A DNA stretch of 31,166 bases, taken from NCBI GenBank assembly GCA_900542945.1, contig UQPI01000024.1:1-31166 (forward strand), given 5' to 3'. How positions within the stretch are numbered: position 1 is the first letter of the stretch; the number at the start of each line of letters is the position of its first letter. Under the pieces are notes generated by a model. The model did no database searches and was not told where the DNA came from. It saw only the letters and a list, made by a program, of their open reading frames with translations. Made by a program: the position numbers and the translations under genes. The stretch is from an uncultured Collinsella sp. GTDB lineage: Bacteria; Actinomycetota; Coriobacteriia; Coriobacteriales; Coriobacteriaceae. Positions 22,960 through 31,117 of the stretch are shown piece by piece.

Positions 22960-23382
22960 TTACAATGTGCAGCCCACGACCTCGATTATGGCAAAAATCG
23001 GCACAAAAAACGGGAGCAATGGCAGGGAGCGCGATTTTGTGAAGAGGCAGGAGAGGGCCAGGACTAGGAGCGCGACGGCAAATGCCACGATGCCCCCCAG
23101 AGGGTCGAGCGTGCAAAGCGCGAAGAGCGCCTTGGCATCCCCCATGCCGATGCCGGGGGCCTGGCGGAAACGCCGCCAAAGCGACTCGGTCAGCACAAGG
23201 GAAAGGTACACGATAACGGCAGGACCGGCGTGGTCAAGCGCCGTGTTCAAGCCCCTGTCCAGCCAAACGCCTGCAAACGCCGCCACGGCGCATGCGGCGG
23301 CAAGCGCGTTGGGAAACCGCCGTTCACGGACATCAATCACCGCACCGGCAAAGGCGCAGATCCAAAAGGGAATATAGACCAT
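22960..23382 (-). CDS. A24 family prepilin peptidase (TadV/CpaA-like, short form)
   Basis: Small membrane aspartic protease of family A24 that would process type IV or Tad/Flp prepilins. The 140-aa, almost wholly hydrophobic protein has both catalytic motifs: Asp17 in AVIDVRERRFPNAL and Asp82 in GIGMGDAKALF. It lacks the N-terminal methylase domain of PilD, as TadV/CpaA do. GGGAGG lies 6 nt before the ATG at 23382; the ATG at 23427 overlaps the terminator repeat and was rejected. No pilin, ATPase or secretin gene is nearby, so its substrates are encoded elsewhere. It probably shares a transcript with the dGTPase-like gene. Confidence 0.85.
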   Translation of the reverse strand: MVYIPFWICAFAGAVIDVRERRFPNALAAACAVAAFAGVWLDRGLNTALDHAGPAVIVYLSLVLTESLWRRFRQAPGIGMGDAKALFALCTLDPLGGIVAFAVALLVLALSCLFTKSRSLPLLPFFVPIFAIIEVVGCTL

Positions 23383-23413
23383 TGAACACCTCCCGTGGCA
23401 GTCACTCAAAAGC

Positions 23414-23455
23414 AAAAACCACCACAAAGGTGCCTGTCCCCTTCGTGGTGGTTTT
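23414..23455. repeat. 42-nt palindromic repeat / terminator, copy 1 (minus orientation)
   Basis: An 11-bp perfect stem AAAACCACCAC (23415-23425) pairs with GTGGTGGTTTT (23445-23455), with an inner AAGG/CCTT pair. A-rich and T-rich flanks make it a terminator readable both ways. Read on the minus strand it matches the plus-strand element at 31055-31096 at 38 of 42 positions, including the loop GACAGGCACCTTT. It sits 9 nt past the glycosyltransferase stop (23464) and just upstream of the prepilin peptidase ribosome site. Confidence 0.85.
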
Positions 23456-23463
23456 GGTGGTGG

Positions 23464-24759
23464 TTATTTAGCGCCCTGCATGACCTCGTCGAGGGTAACG
23501 TTGACAGCGTGTTGCGTCGGGACCCAGTCGACCTTCAGGAACAACGCAGCCACCGTGATGGGGATATAGCTGAACATAAAGATCGGGAAGGTAAACAGGT
23601 TGGTCACCAGGCGCCACTTTTGCGCACAATGAATGTGCTTGTACTCGAAGATGGTCGTAAGTAGCGCCAGGATAAAGAAGGTCTGATACATCATCGCGAA
23701 GGTCATAATGAGCGAGGCGGCACAAGCCTGCATCTCAACCTCGGTAGCCAAAAAGCCATGCGAAAGACCACCGACGATCAGGAACGTGGCGTTGGCGAGC
23801 ATCGAAATCAGCGATAACAGCATACCAGGGGCAATCGTCATAAACATGTCGTAGGCGGCAAAACGATGATAGCGGAAGGTCGACTTGACCAGATGCTTAC
23901 CGTAGGTAAAGAACACCTGGTAGAAGCCCTTGGTCCAGCGCATACGCTGCTTCCAGGACGCCTTAAACGTCACAGGCTGCTCGTCAAAGAACTCCGCCGG
24001 CGCATAGCCAATACGAATGCCGTGAATAGCGCAGAACGTGGTGAACTGAATATCCTCGGTCAGCGTATGGAACTGCCAGCCGTGCATGCCCTCAATAACG
24101 CTAGCCGAGATAAGGTAGCCCGAACCCGATACGGCGCAGGACGTCTTGCAGATATTACGCGCGTTGTTAAGGAAACGCGCCTCACGCAGATACCAGGTGG
24201 CGTTGGCAGACGAAATCCACGAGCTGCCGAAGTTCTTGGAGTTGCGGTAGCTTGTGACCACATGGAAGCCCTGGTCAAAGGCGTCATTCATCTTGGATAC
24301 GTAATCGCGGGAGATAACGTTATCGGCGTCAAAAATAAAGTAGCCCTCAAAGGTATCGGGATACTCGTTAAGAATGCGGTCAAAACCAAAGTCCATGACC
24401 CAGCTCTTACCCTTACGGGCCAGGTCGTTACGCTCATAGACGATGGCGCCAGCCTCGCGAGCGAGCTGCGCCGTGTTATCGGTGCAGGCATCGGCAACCA
24501 CGAAGACCTCGATAAGCTCGGACGGATAGTCCTGGTCTTTGATGGAGCGCACGAGATTGGCAATTACCGCCTCCTCGTTATGCGCCGCAATAAAGAAGGC
24601 ATAGCGATGGAGCTTTTTGGCCTTGGGAGGTGCGACCTCACCGCGCAGGGCGCCAATGACAAAGAAGACCACCTGGTACAGAAAGCAGACCGTGAGCAGT
24701 GTAACCACAATCTGGTTAAAGATCACGATGGGCGTGTTGGTTTGTAAAAAGGCGAGCAT
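23464..24759 (-). CDS. Family 2 membrane glycosyltransferase
   Basis: Processive-type GT2 enzyme (431 aa) in the cytoplasmic membrane, similar in layout to poly-N-acetylglucosamine or hyaluronan-type synthases. One membrane helix is at about 12-38. The GT-A catalytic domain (50-280) has FFIAAHNEEAV, VVADACTDNT (88-97), FDADN (143-147, metal-binding), TED (234-236) and QRMRW (271-275). Three or four C-terminal membrane segments follow (about 300-420). The start ATG is preceded by GGGAG. It stands alone, with a terminator behind and its own promoter region ahead. The sugar and product (capsule, exopolysaccharide or glycolipid) cannot be assigned from the sequence. Confidence 0.87.
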   Translation of the reverse strand: MLAFLQTNTPIVIFNQIVVTLLTVCFLYQVVFFVIGALRGEVAPPKAKKLHRYAFFIAAHNEEAVIANLVRSIKDQDYPSELIEVFVVADACTDNTAQLAREAGAIVYERNDLARKGKSWVMDFGFDRILNEYPDTFEGYFIFDADNVISRDYVSKMNDAFDQGFHVVTSYRNSKNFGSSWISSANATWYLREARFLNNARNICKTSCAVSGSGYLISASVIEGMHGWQFHTLTEDIQFTTFCAIHGIRIGYAPAEFFDEQPVTFKASWKQRMRWTKGFYQVFFTYGKHLVKSTFRYHRFAAYDMFMTIAPGMLLSLISMLANATFLIVGGLSHGFLATEVEMQACAASLIMTFAMMYQTFFILALLTTIFEYKHIHCAQKWRLVTNLFTFPIFMFSYIPITVAALFLKVDWVPTQHAVNVTLDEVMQGAK

Positions 24760-24796
24760 GCAGGCTCCCAGGAACGCGTTACGTAAACAACCGTAT

Positions 24797-24823
24797 ATCT
24801 TACCGCAGGCTAGGGGCGTTCAA
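24797..24823 (-). promoter_or_regulatory. Possible promoter of the glycosyltransferase gene
   Basis: On the minus strand TTGAAC (24823-24818), a short 15-nt spacer, then TAAGAT (24802-24797), within the 82-nt gap after rluD. The spacer is shorter than ideal; GATATA, 3 nt further on, is an alternative -10. Confidence 0.35.
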
Positions 24824-24841
24824 GAAACCACCTAATACTAA

Positions 24842-25855
24842 CTAGGCTTCGAGAAGACCGAGCTGCGGAACGATTTCATCTCCAGCGGCCGTGCGACCGA
24901 GCGAGCGCGGAGCCAGATCATCCAAAACCGCCGCAAGGTCCCACGGCAGCTCGTCGCGGCACTCAATGCGCTCCCCCGTCACGGGATGGTCGAACGCCAC
25001 GCGCCAGGAATGCAGGAACTGCCTGGTCAGGCCCTGATCGGCGCGTGCATCACACTTGCCGTAGAGTGGATCGCCCACGCAGGCATGGTTGATATGGCGC
25101 ATATGCACGCGAATCTGATGTGTGCGGCCCGTAAACAGGTGGCACTCGACAAGCGTGTAGCCGTCGTCAAAACGCGTGGAATCAAAGCGCTCGAGAACCT
25201 TAAAGGTCGTAATGGCCTGGCGCGCGAAAGGATCGTCCGAAACCGCCATCTTGACACGGTCACGGGTGGAACGGGCAATGCCGGTGTTAATGGTTCCCTC
25301 ATCCATAGCGATATGACCGTGAACGAGCGTGATATAGCGGCGGTCGAGCGTGCGCGTACGAATGAGATTTTGGAGCGCGCGCTGGGTGTCGTCGTCCTTA
25401 GCCGCAAGCATGAGACCCGAGGTATCGCGATCCAAACGATGCACGATACCGGGGCGGTCCTCGCCCTGCACCGTGCCCAGATGGTCGATACCGCAGTGAT
25501 AGACCAGGGCATTCGCGAGCGTACCGCTCTCATGACCATGCGCAGGATGGCACACCAGGCCGCACTGCTTGGAGAGCACGATGAGATAGTCGTCCTCATA
25601 GCGAATGTCGAGCGGGATGGCCTCGGGAATCACATCGGTGGGGTCGTGCGGATCGGGCAAATCAACCGAAATACGGTCGCCGGCTCGCACGGCGTACTTT
25701 TTGGAGAGACAGGTCTCGCCGTTGACGGCAACGGCACCACCCTCGATCAGATGCGCGCAGGCAGAGCGCGTAGGGCAGCCGTCATTGGCGCCCAGATAGG
25801 CATCAAGACGCTGACCAGCGGAATCGTCGGCAACAAGAATATGGATGTCGGCCAT
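24842..25855 (-). CDS. RluA/RluD family 23S rRNA pseudouridine synthase
   Basis: Converts uridines to pseudouridine in large-subunit rRNA. The 337-aa protein has an N-terminal S4 RNA-binding domain (about 14-65; QRLDAYL, LIEGGAVAVNG). The catalytic domain has GIVHRLDRDTSGLML (136-150) with catalytic Asp142, TGRTHQIRVHMRHINHACVGDPLYG, and QFLHSWRVAFDHP. Length and motifs are typical of RluD. The start ATG overlaps the lspA stop as TAATG, giving the very common lspA-rluD pair. Exact target sites are not deducible. Confidence 0.93.
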   Translation of the reverse strand: MADIHILVADDSAGQRLDAYLGANDGCPTRSACAHLIEGGAVAVNGETCLSKKYAVRAGDRISVDLPDPHDPTDVIPEAIPLDIRYEDDYLIVLSKQCGLVCHPAHGHESGTLANALVYHCGIDHLGTVQGEDRPGIVHRLDRDTSGLMLAAKDDDTQRALQNLIRTRTLDRRYITLVHGHIAMDEGTINTGIARSTRDRVKMAVSDDPFARQAITTFKVLERFDSTRFDDGYTLVECHLFTGRTHQIRVHMRHINHACVGDPLYGKCDARADQGLTRQFLHSWRVAFDHPVTGERIECRDELPWDLAAVLDDLAPRSLGRTAAGDEIVPQLGLLEA

Positions 25856-26454
25856 TAGCGCTCATTCCTTTCGCGAATCTTGCGGGCACGCTCCCCACGC
25901 TGCTTGGCTTTGCGCTTGGCGCGGGCCTCGTCACGGGCATTGAGCTCGGCGGTCGCATCGACCTCGCGGGCCGCAGGGCTCAAGAACATATAACCGATGA
26001 GCGCCAGCACGACACCGACCGTAATGCCGATATCGGCCACATTGAAAACAGGAAAGTCGATGAAGGTGATGGCGATGAAATCGGTCACGAAGCCAAAGGC
26101 CAAACGATCGATAGCGTTGCCGATAGCACCGCCCGCAACCATCGCCATGCCCACAACCTCAAGATGGGCGAGCTGAGGCGCACGAACGAGGTACACGGCA
26201 ATAGCGATAATGACCGCCACCGCCAGCACGGCAAACGCGATGCCATGCCCCTCGCCCATGCTAAAGGCAGCACCGATATTGCGGACAAACATAAAGTCGA
26301 TAACACCGGGGATGACGGTCACATGCAAGGCGTCGCCCACGGCACGAACCGCAAGCTTGGTCAGCTGGTCAAGAAGCAACACAACAAGCGCCACCCCACC
26401 AGCAACAACCAACCGCCAACGCAAAGGCGGCGTCATATCCGAACCACGACCCAA
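25855..26454 (-). CDS. lspA: Lipoprotein signal peptidase (signal peptidase II)
   Basis: Inner-membrane aspartic protease that removes signal peptides from prolipoproteins after lipidation. The 199-aa protein has four membrane helices (about 14-30, 66-88, 97-112, 136-155). The catalytic aspartates lie in FVTDFIAI and FNVADIG, with the conserved VRNIGAAFSM and GAIGNAIDRL. Beyond the last helix is an unusual tail of about 40 residues, first acidic and then strongly Arg/Lys-rich (KRKAKQRGERARKIRERNER). I chose the TTG at 26454 because AGGGGA lies about 5 nt upstream. The ATG at 26436 gives 193 aa but has no clear ribosome site. It overlaps rluD by one base. Confidence 0.9.
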   Translation of the reverse strand: MGRGSDMTPPLRWRLVVAGGVALVVLLLDQLTKLAVRAVGDALHVTVIPGVIDFMFVRNIGAAFSMGEGHGIAFAVLAVAVIIAIAVYLVRAPQLAHLEVVGMAMVAGGAIGNAIDRLAFGFVTDFIAITFIDFPVFNVADIGITVGVVLALIGYMFLSPAAREVDATAELNARDEARAKRKAKQRGERARKIRERNER

Positions 26455-26505
26455 AGAAATCCCCTACCCTCAGATAATCAAATGCCGTTTAACGCAAATA
26501 ACCAT

Positions 26506-26511
26506 CTTATA
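26506..26511 (-). promoter_or_regulatory. Possible -10 box for lspA-rluD
   Basis: TATAAG on the minus strand (5 of 6 consensus bases), about 50 nt upstream of the lspA start and downstream of the ileS terminator. No convincing -35 hexamer is seen. Apart from this box and the terminator, 26455-26674 shows no gene. Confidence 0.4.
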
Positions 26512-26564
26512 TTGCCACACGCAGAGCGCACGACACATTCGCTAACGTCAGATAAATAACCAGC

Positions 26565-26605
26565 AAAAAAGAAAGCGGCATTCCGGATAACGGAATGTCG
26601 CTTTT
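26565..26605 (-). terminator. Terminator of ileS
   Basis: A stem of about 14 bp with two wobble pairs (26571-26585 with 26591-26605) closes the loop GATAA. On the minus strand it is followed by TTTTTT (26570-26565). It lies about 70 nt past the ileS stop. Confidence 0.9.
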
Positions 26606-26674
26606 CTTCAGCGGAGCAAATGGCTCGAAGGCGCCCAAATTCTCCCTATAACTAAAATGCCGAGTTACCGTGCC

Positions 26675-29476
26675 TTAAAGGGCATTCGCGCACCTCTTGC
26701 AGATGTGAGCGTGGCCGTTGTACTCGCCGACGGTGGTGCGGTAGTTCCAGCAACGGTCGCAGCACTCGCCCTCGGCAGCCTCGATGGCAACGGAGAGCTC
26801 CTCGCCTTGGGTCAGTTCAACAGCGGAGACGATGTAGAACTCGGCCAGGTCGACGGCTTTGTCGCCAGTCAGCAGCGCGTACATCTCGGCGGGAACGACC
26901 GCCTTGACGCGGACCTGCTGGCTCTTGGTGAAGGTGCCGGCGGAACGGGCGTCCTCAAGGGCCTTGGTCACGGCGCTACGGAGCTCGAGTGAAGCCTCGA
27001 GAACGCCCTCGAACTCATTGGCCTCGTCGACCGTAATGGGCGACTTATACCAATCAAGCAGCGCAGCGTACTTCTGGTGATCGACGCAGCCGGCGGGCGC
27101 ATAGGCCATGGCCTCGTCGACCGTATAGGACAAGATCGGCTGCAGGTCGCGCATGAGCATCGAGAAGAGCTCGGCCAGCACGGTCTGGGCGCTGCGGCGC
27201 TCGAGCGAACCGGGCTTCTCGCAGTACAGACGGTCCTTCAGGGCGTCGAGATACACGTTGGAGAGCTCGGTAACCACAAAGTCGTAAAGCGCACGGTAGG
27301 CGCGCGGGAACTCGTAGCTGGCGTAGGCATCGTCGACCTCGGCCTGGACCTGGGTCAGGCGGGCGACCATGAGCTTGTCGAGCGGCAGCAGGTCGGCAAA
27401 GGCGACGCCGTCGGTCTCGGGCACAAACTGACCCTCAAGCTCGGAGAGCAGGAAGCGCAGCGTGTTGCGGAAACGACGGTAGGCATCGGACGTACGAGCG
27501 AGAATCTCGTGGTCGATGGAGACGTCGGAGCTGGTATCGACGGAGGCGACCCACAGACGGATGATGTCGGCACCCATCTCGTCGCAGACCTTATTGGGGT
27601 CGATGACGTTGCCGAGCGACTTGGACATCTTGCGGCCCTGGCCGTCGAGGGTAAAGCCCTGCGAGACGACCGCCTTGTACGGAGCGTGGCCGTTGGCGCC
27701 CACCGAGGTGAGCAGTGAGCTCTGGAACCAACCGCGGTGCTGGTCAGAGCCCTCGAGGTAGACGTCCGCCGGGTACTCCAGCTCGGGACGGTACTCGCAG
27801 ACGGCCTTCCAAGACACGCCGGAGTCCCACCACACGTCAAGGATGTCCTTATCAGCCTTGAGGTGATGGCCACCGCACTTGGGGCAGACGCAGGCCTCGC
27901 CCAGGTAGCTCTCGGGAGCGTCGGTGAACCAGGCGTCGGAGCCCTTCTCGTGGAAGAGCTTGATGACGGCGTCGAGCGTAGCGTCGTTCATGACCTTCTC
28001 GCCGCAGTCGGCGCAGGTGTAGCTGGGGATAGGTACGCCCCAGTTGCGCTGACGGCTGATGCACCAGTCGGGACGCTGCTCGACCATGGCACCGATGCGG
28101 TTGTCCGCGTGGGCCGGATACCACTTGACGTTCTCGCGGACCTCTTTGCCAGCCTGCTCGCGCAAACCGGTCTTGTCCATAGAGACAAACCACTGGTCGG
28201 TGGCACGGAAGAGCACCGGGTGCTTGCAGCGCCAGCAGTGCGGATAGCTGTGCGTGATCTTCTTCTCGAGGACCAGGGTGCCGCGCTCGCGCAGGAACTC
28301 AATGATGTGCGGGTTGGCCTCATCGGTATCCATACCGCTGAAGGGACCACCGGTGCCAAACTCCTCGCCGGTGTAGAACTTACCGTCGTCGTCGACCGGC
28401 ATGCAGATGTCGGTGATGCCCTCCTTGAGGCAGGCAAAGTAGTCGTCGACGCCGTGGCCGGGCGAGTTGTGGACGATACCGGTACCGTCATCGACACCGA
28501 CGTAATCGGCCAGCAGCGCCACGCCCTCAACACCGTCGAAGATCGGCTGCTTGTAGTGGATGTGGTGGAAGGTCTCGGCGGGAACCACGTAGGGCTTGCC
28601 GTCGACCATGACCGGGGTGTACTCCCAGCCAAACTCCTCGCAGCACTTGGGAGCCAGGTCCTCGAGCATGACCTCGGCACGACCATCATGCTCAACGGCG
28701 ACGTAGGCGGCGCCGGGCTTGAGGGAAACTGCCTGGTCGGAGGGAATGGTCCACGGCGTGGTCGTCCAGATGATGAAGTCAACCGGGCCGTCGAAGTTCT
28801 CGAGGCCGGCGGGCTTGGAGGTCATCTCAAAGCGCACGAAAATGGAGGGGCTCGTCTCGTCAGAGTACTCGATCTCTGCCTCAGCGAGTGCGGTGTGGCA
28901 GTGCTTGCACCAGTGAACCGGCTTGTGGCCGCGATAGATCATGCCCTTATCGAACATGGCCTTAAAGACCTCGATGTCGGCTGCATCGTGCTGATGGTAG
29001 AGCGTCAGGTAGGGGTTGTCCCAATCGCCGAGCACGCCCAGGCGACGGAAGCCCGCCTTCTGCAGCTCAATGTTCTCGACAGCGAACTCGTTGCAGAGCT
29101 CGCGGATCTTAGCCGTAGAGGTCTGGTTGAACTTCTCGGTGCCGAGCTTCTCCTCGACCTTATGCTCGATCGGCTGGCCATGGCAGTCCCAACCGGGGAC
29201 ATAGGGAACCTCATAGCCCTGCATCATCCAGTAGCGGTTGATCATGTCCTTGGAGATCTTGTTCATGGCATGGCCGATGTGGATCGGGCCGTTGGCGTAC
29301 GGAGGACCGTCGTGCAGCACGAACTTCTTGTGACCCTCGTTCTTCTTCAGAACCTGCTCGTAGACCTTGTTGTCCTGCCAGTCCTTGAGTCGCTTGGGCT
29401 CGGACTTGGAAAGACCGGCACGCATGGGAAAACCGGTCTTGGGCAGATTCATCGTCTGCTTGTACTCGTTTGCCAC
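26675..29476 (-). CDS. ileS: Isoleucine--tRNA ligase
   Basis: Class Ia synthetase charging tRNA-Ile (933 aa), with the signature PIHIGHAMN (HIGH at 66-69) and KMSKSLGNV (Lys at about 615). The CP1 editing domain contains WTTTPWTIPSDQAV and the editing Asp region GVDDGTGIVHNSPGHGVDDY. The C-terminal zinc finger has CDRCWNY and CKRC. Length and the C-terminal zinc motif match the bacterial (not eukaryote-like, mupirocin-resistant) type. The start is GTG at 29476 behind AAAGGGG. An upstream extension of 35 codons is open but overlaps the T-box leader; an ATG eight codons in is the next alternative. Expression should be controlled by the T-box upstream. Confidence 0.95.
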   Translation of the reverse strand: MANEYKQTMNLPKTGFPMRAGLSKSEPKRLKDWQDNKVYEQVLKKNEGHKKFVLHDGPPYANGPIHIGHAMNKISKDMINRYWMMQGYEVPYVPGWDCHGQPIEHKVEEKLGTEKFNQTSTAKIRELCNEFAVENIELQKAGFRRLGVLGDWDNPYLTLYHQHDAADIEVFKAMFDKGMIYRGHKPVHWCKHCHTALAEAEIEYSDETSPSIFVRFEMTSKPAGLENFDGPVDFIIWTTTPWTIPSDQAVSLKPGAAYVAVEHDGRAEVMLEDLAPKCCEEFGWEYTPVMVDGKPYVVPAETFHHIHYKQPIFDGVEGVALLADYVGVDDGTGIVHNSPGHGVDDYFACLKEGITDICMPVDDDGKFYTGEEFGTGGPFSGMDTDEANPHIIEFLRERGTLVLEKKITHSYPHCWRCKHPVLFRATDQWFVSMDKTGLREQAGKEVRENVKWYPAHADNRIGAMVEQRPDWCISRQRNWGVPIPSYTCADCGEKVMNDATLDAVIKLFHEKGSDAWFTDAPESYLGEACVCPKCGGHHLKADKDILDVWWDSGVSWKAVCEYRPELEYPADVYLEGSDQHRGWFQSSLLTSVGANGHAPYKAVVSQGFTLDGQGRKMSKSLGNVIDPNKVCDEMGADIIRLWVASVDTSSDVSIDHEILARTSDAYRRFRNTLRFLLSELEGQFVPETDGVAFADLLPLDKLMVARLTQVQAEVDDAYASYEFPRAYRALYDFVVTELSNVYLDALKDRLYCEKPGSLERRSAQTVLAELFSMLMRDLQPILSYTVDEAMAYAPAGCVDHQKYAALLDWYKSPITVDEANEFEGVLEASLELRSAVTKALEDARSAGTFTKSQQVRVKAVVPAEMYALLTGDKAVDLAEFYIVSAVELTQGEELSVAIEAAEGECCDRCWNYRTTVGEYNGHAHICKRCANAL

Positions 29477-29520
29477 GGTACCCCTTTCATGTCGTGGGCG
29501 CGCACGCCCGTTGGGCACCA

Positions 29521-29815
29521 AAAGAGCGCCCGTCCCTGCAAGCTGGGACGAAGCGCCACAAAACGAGCTGTCCGCCCGCAAAAGCTCTTCGCTTAACCAC
29601 CCAGCTTAGATGCCCTCGCCCGCGTATTCGCGCGCTCGCATCCGTTACTCGGCTGGCCTGTATCGACGACCATCTCGGCGATGTCTACTAAGACGAACCT
29701 GCACGGCACATCCGTTGGGACCGCAGCTCCGGGGTGATTTTCATCGGTCGCATGCACGGGTTCTCAGCGCTCCCCGCTCTCTGTAGCATGCGGACGGCCG
29801 ACTACTCGTCCCCAT
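29521..29815 (-). promoter_or_regulatory. T-box riboswitch leader of ileS, Ile (AUC) specifier
   Basis: Read on the minus strand. Stem I runs about 29813-29731 with helices GGGG/CCCC, GTCGG/CCGAT, GCATGC/GCATGC and CGGG/CCCG, and an AGAGAG bulge. The specifier loop has the loop-E pair AGTA / GAAA with the codon ATC (29738-29736) followed by A. Stem III is GATGC...GCATC near 29640-29610. The T-box is CTGGG-TGGTTAA-GCG (29604-29590), pairing with CGT-CCCAG (29550-29543) and leaving the 7-nt bulge TGGTTAA, whose TGGT matches a tRNA ending ACCA. The competing terminator (29556-29526, CGTCCC/GGGACG core) is followed by CTCTTTT. Uncharged tRNA-Ile should favour the antiterminator and raise ileS expression. 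Confidence 0.93.
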
Positions 29816-29832
29816 CAACGCTTATGCGGTGT

Positions 29833-29841
29833 ATGCTAGCA
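29833..29841 (-). promoter_or_regulatory. Extended -10 promoter element of the ileS leader
   Basis: TGCTAGCAT on the minus strand (TGn plus TAGCAT) lies about 20 nt before T-box stem I, placing the transcript start near 29826. The -35 position holds only a T-run (TTTTTT), so it would rely on the extended -10. Confidence 0.45.
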
Positions 29842-29962
29842 CGTTCCGCGCCGGCAAAAAACCCTCAACACTGGTTTTATACGTTCGAAATTTCTCGCTA
29901 TTACAGCCCTTCTCTAGGAGCAAAATACCTGAAAGCACTTTATCGAACGAAAGAAGGTTGCT

Positions 29963-31045
29963 ATGCGCACGATTGGAATGAGCGACTATACCGTCGGCGA
30001 GGATTGCTTTGACGAGCTGCCCGGCGCCCTGGCCGAGTACGGAGCAAAGAAAGTCGCCATCATTGGCGGCAAGCGAGCCCTGGCTGCGGCGCTGCCGGGA
30101 ATCGAGGCGGCACTTGAAGGTACCGATGTCGAGATCCTGGAGACGCGCGTCTATGGCACCAACAGTACGCGTGCCAATATCGCCAAGGTCGTAAACTCCC
30201 CCGCCTGCCAGGAAGCCGACGTGCTCATTGCCTGTGGCGGCGGCAAGGCGCTCGATACCGTCAAGACGGCGGCCATCGAGCTCAAGAAGATCGTCTTTAC
30301 GGTGCCGACGATTTGTTCTAACTGCTCCGCCGCGACCGCCATTGCCGTCGTGTACAACGACGACGGCTCGCTCGAGGGCTATTCGTATCCCAACCGCCCG
30401 GCGCACATCTTCATCAACCCCAAGATCATCGCCGAGGCACCGGCGGAATACTTCTGGGCCGGCGTGGGTGATGCCCTGTCCAAGCAGCCCGAGGTCGAGT
30501 ACGCCACGAGCGCCGGCAACCTGGAGCACACGGCCGGCCTTGGCCTGGCGCTTGCCCACACCTGCTCCGAGCCGCTGTTTACCTATGGCGTCCAGGGTCT
30601 TGAGGATGTGCACCAGAATCTGTCGAGCGAGGCCGTCAAGCAGATCGCGCTCGACATCGTGGTCAACACGGGCTACGTCTCCAACCTGACCAACCAAAAC
30701 GATTACTACTACAACTCGAGCGTGGCGCATGCGTTCTACAACGCCACGTGCAGCATTCCGCGCGAAGGCTCCTACCTGCACGGCGAGGTCGTGAGCCTGG
30801 GCGTGCTCGTGCTGTTTGCCTATACGGGCGATACCGAGAACCTTGAGCGCTATACCGCCTTTAACAAGCAGATGGGTCTACCCGTAACGCTTGAGCAGAT
30901 CGGACTTTCCGAGGCCGACATCCCGGCGCTGTGTGAGTATGCGCACGCCACCAACGAGTGGAAGCAGGGCAACCCTGAGCCCTTCACCGACGAAAAGTTC
31001 GCCGCCGCTATCAAGGCCGCCAACGTCTACGGCCACACGCTCTAG
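29963..31045 (+). CDS. Iron-containing alcohol dehydrogenase, glycerol dehydrogenase/HcxA-like
   Basis: Metal-dependent NAD(P)H dehydrogenase (360 aa) of the Fe-ADH superfamily, cytoplasmic. The nucleotide-binding CGGGKALDTVK (91-101) is preceded by a Rossmann-like N-terminus (VAIIGGKRAL). The metal ligands fit the family: Asp170 in GVGDALSK, His256 in VAHAFYN and His273 in YLHGEVVSLG. The pattern VPTICSNCSAATAIAVVY resembles glycerol dehydrogenase and E. coli YbdH (HcxA), a 2-oxoacid reductase. Which substrate is used cannot be decided. The ATG has GAAGG 6 nt upstream. It is the only plus-strand gene in the right half and diverges from ileS; two terminators follow it. Confidence 0.88.
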   Translation: MRTIGMSDYTVGEDCFDELPGALAEYGAKKVAIIGGKRALAAALPGIEAALEGTDVEILETRVYGTNSTRANIAKVVNSPACQEADVLIACGGGKALDTVKTAAIELKKIVFTVPTICSNCSAATAIAVVYNDDGSLEGYSYPNRPAHIFINPKIIAEAPAEYFWAGVGDALSKQPEVEYATSAGNLEHTAGLGLALAHTCSEPLFTYGVQGLEDVHQNLSSEAVKQIALDIVVNTGYVSNLTNQNDYYYNSSVAHAFYNATCSIPREGSYLHGEVVSLGVLVLFAYTGDTENLERYTAFNKQMGLPVTLEQIGLSEADIPALCEYAHATNEWKQGNPEPFTDEKFAAAIKAANVYGHTL

Positions 31046-31054
31046 GACTGGCCC

Positions 31055-31097
31055 AAAACAACCACAAAGGAGACAGGCACCTTTCTGGTGGTTTTTT
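31055..31097 (+). repeat. 42-nt palindromic repeat / terminator, copy 2 (plus orientation)
   Basis: It begins 9 nt after the dehydrogenase stop. An imperfect stem AAAACAACCAC pairs with TGGTGGTTTT, with an inner perfect AAAGG/CCTTT, and TTTTTT follows on the plus strand. It matches copy 1 (minus strand of 23414-23455) at 38 of 42 positions, including the loop. It should terminate the dehydrogenase transcript. Confidence 0.85.
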
Positions 31098-31117
31098 ATT
31101 GCTCCAGCATTCAGTTC

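Noticed and set aside
27737..29596. 619-aa open frame opposite ileS
   Set aside because: Antisense shadow of ileS that also crosses the T-box leader; no ribosome site or family motif.
29822..30781. 319-aa minus-strand frame opposite the dehydrogenase
   Set aside because: The opposite strand encodes a clear Fe-ADH family protein with all metal ligands, so this frame is a shadow.
23414..31097. CRISPR-like repeats
   Set aside because: Only two copies over 7 kb apart, in opposite orientation and without spacers; they are palindromic terminator elements.
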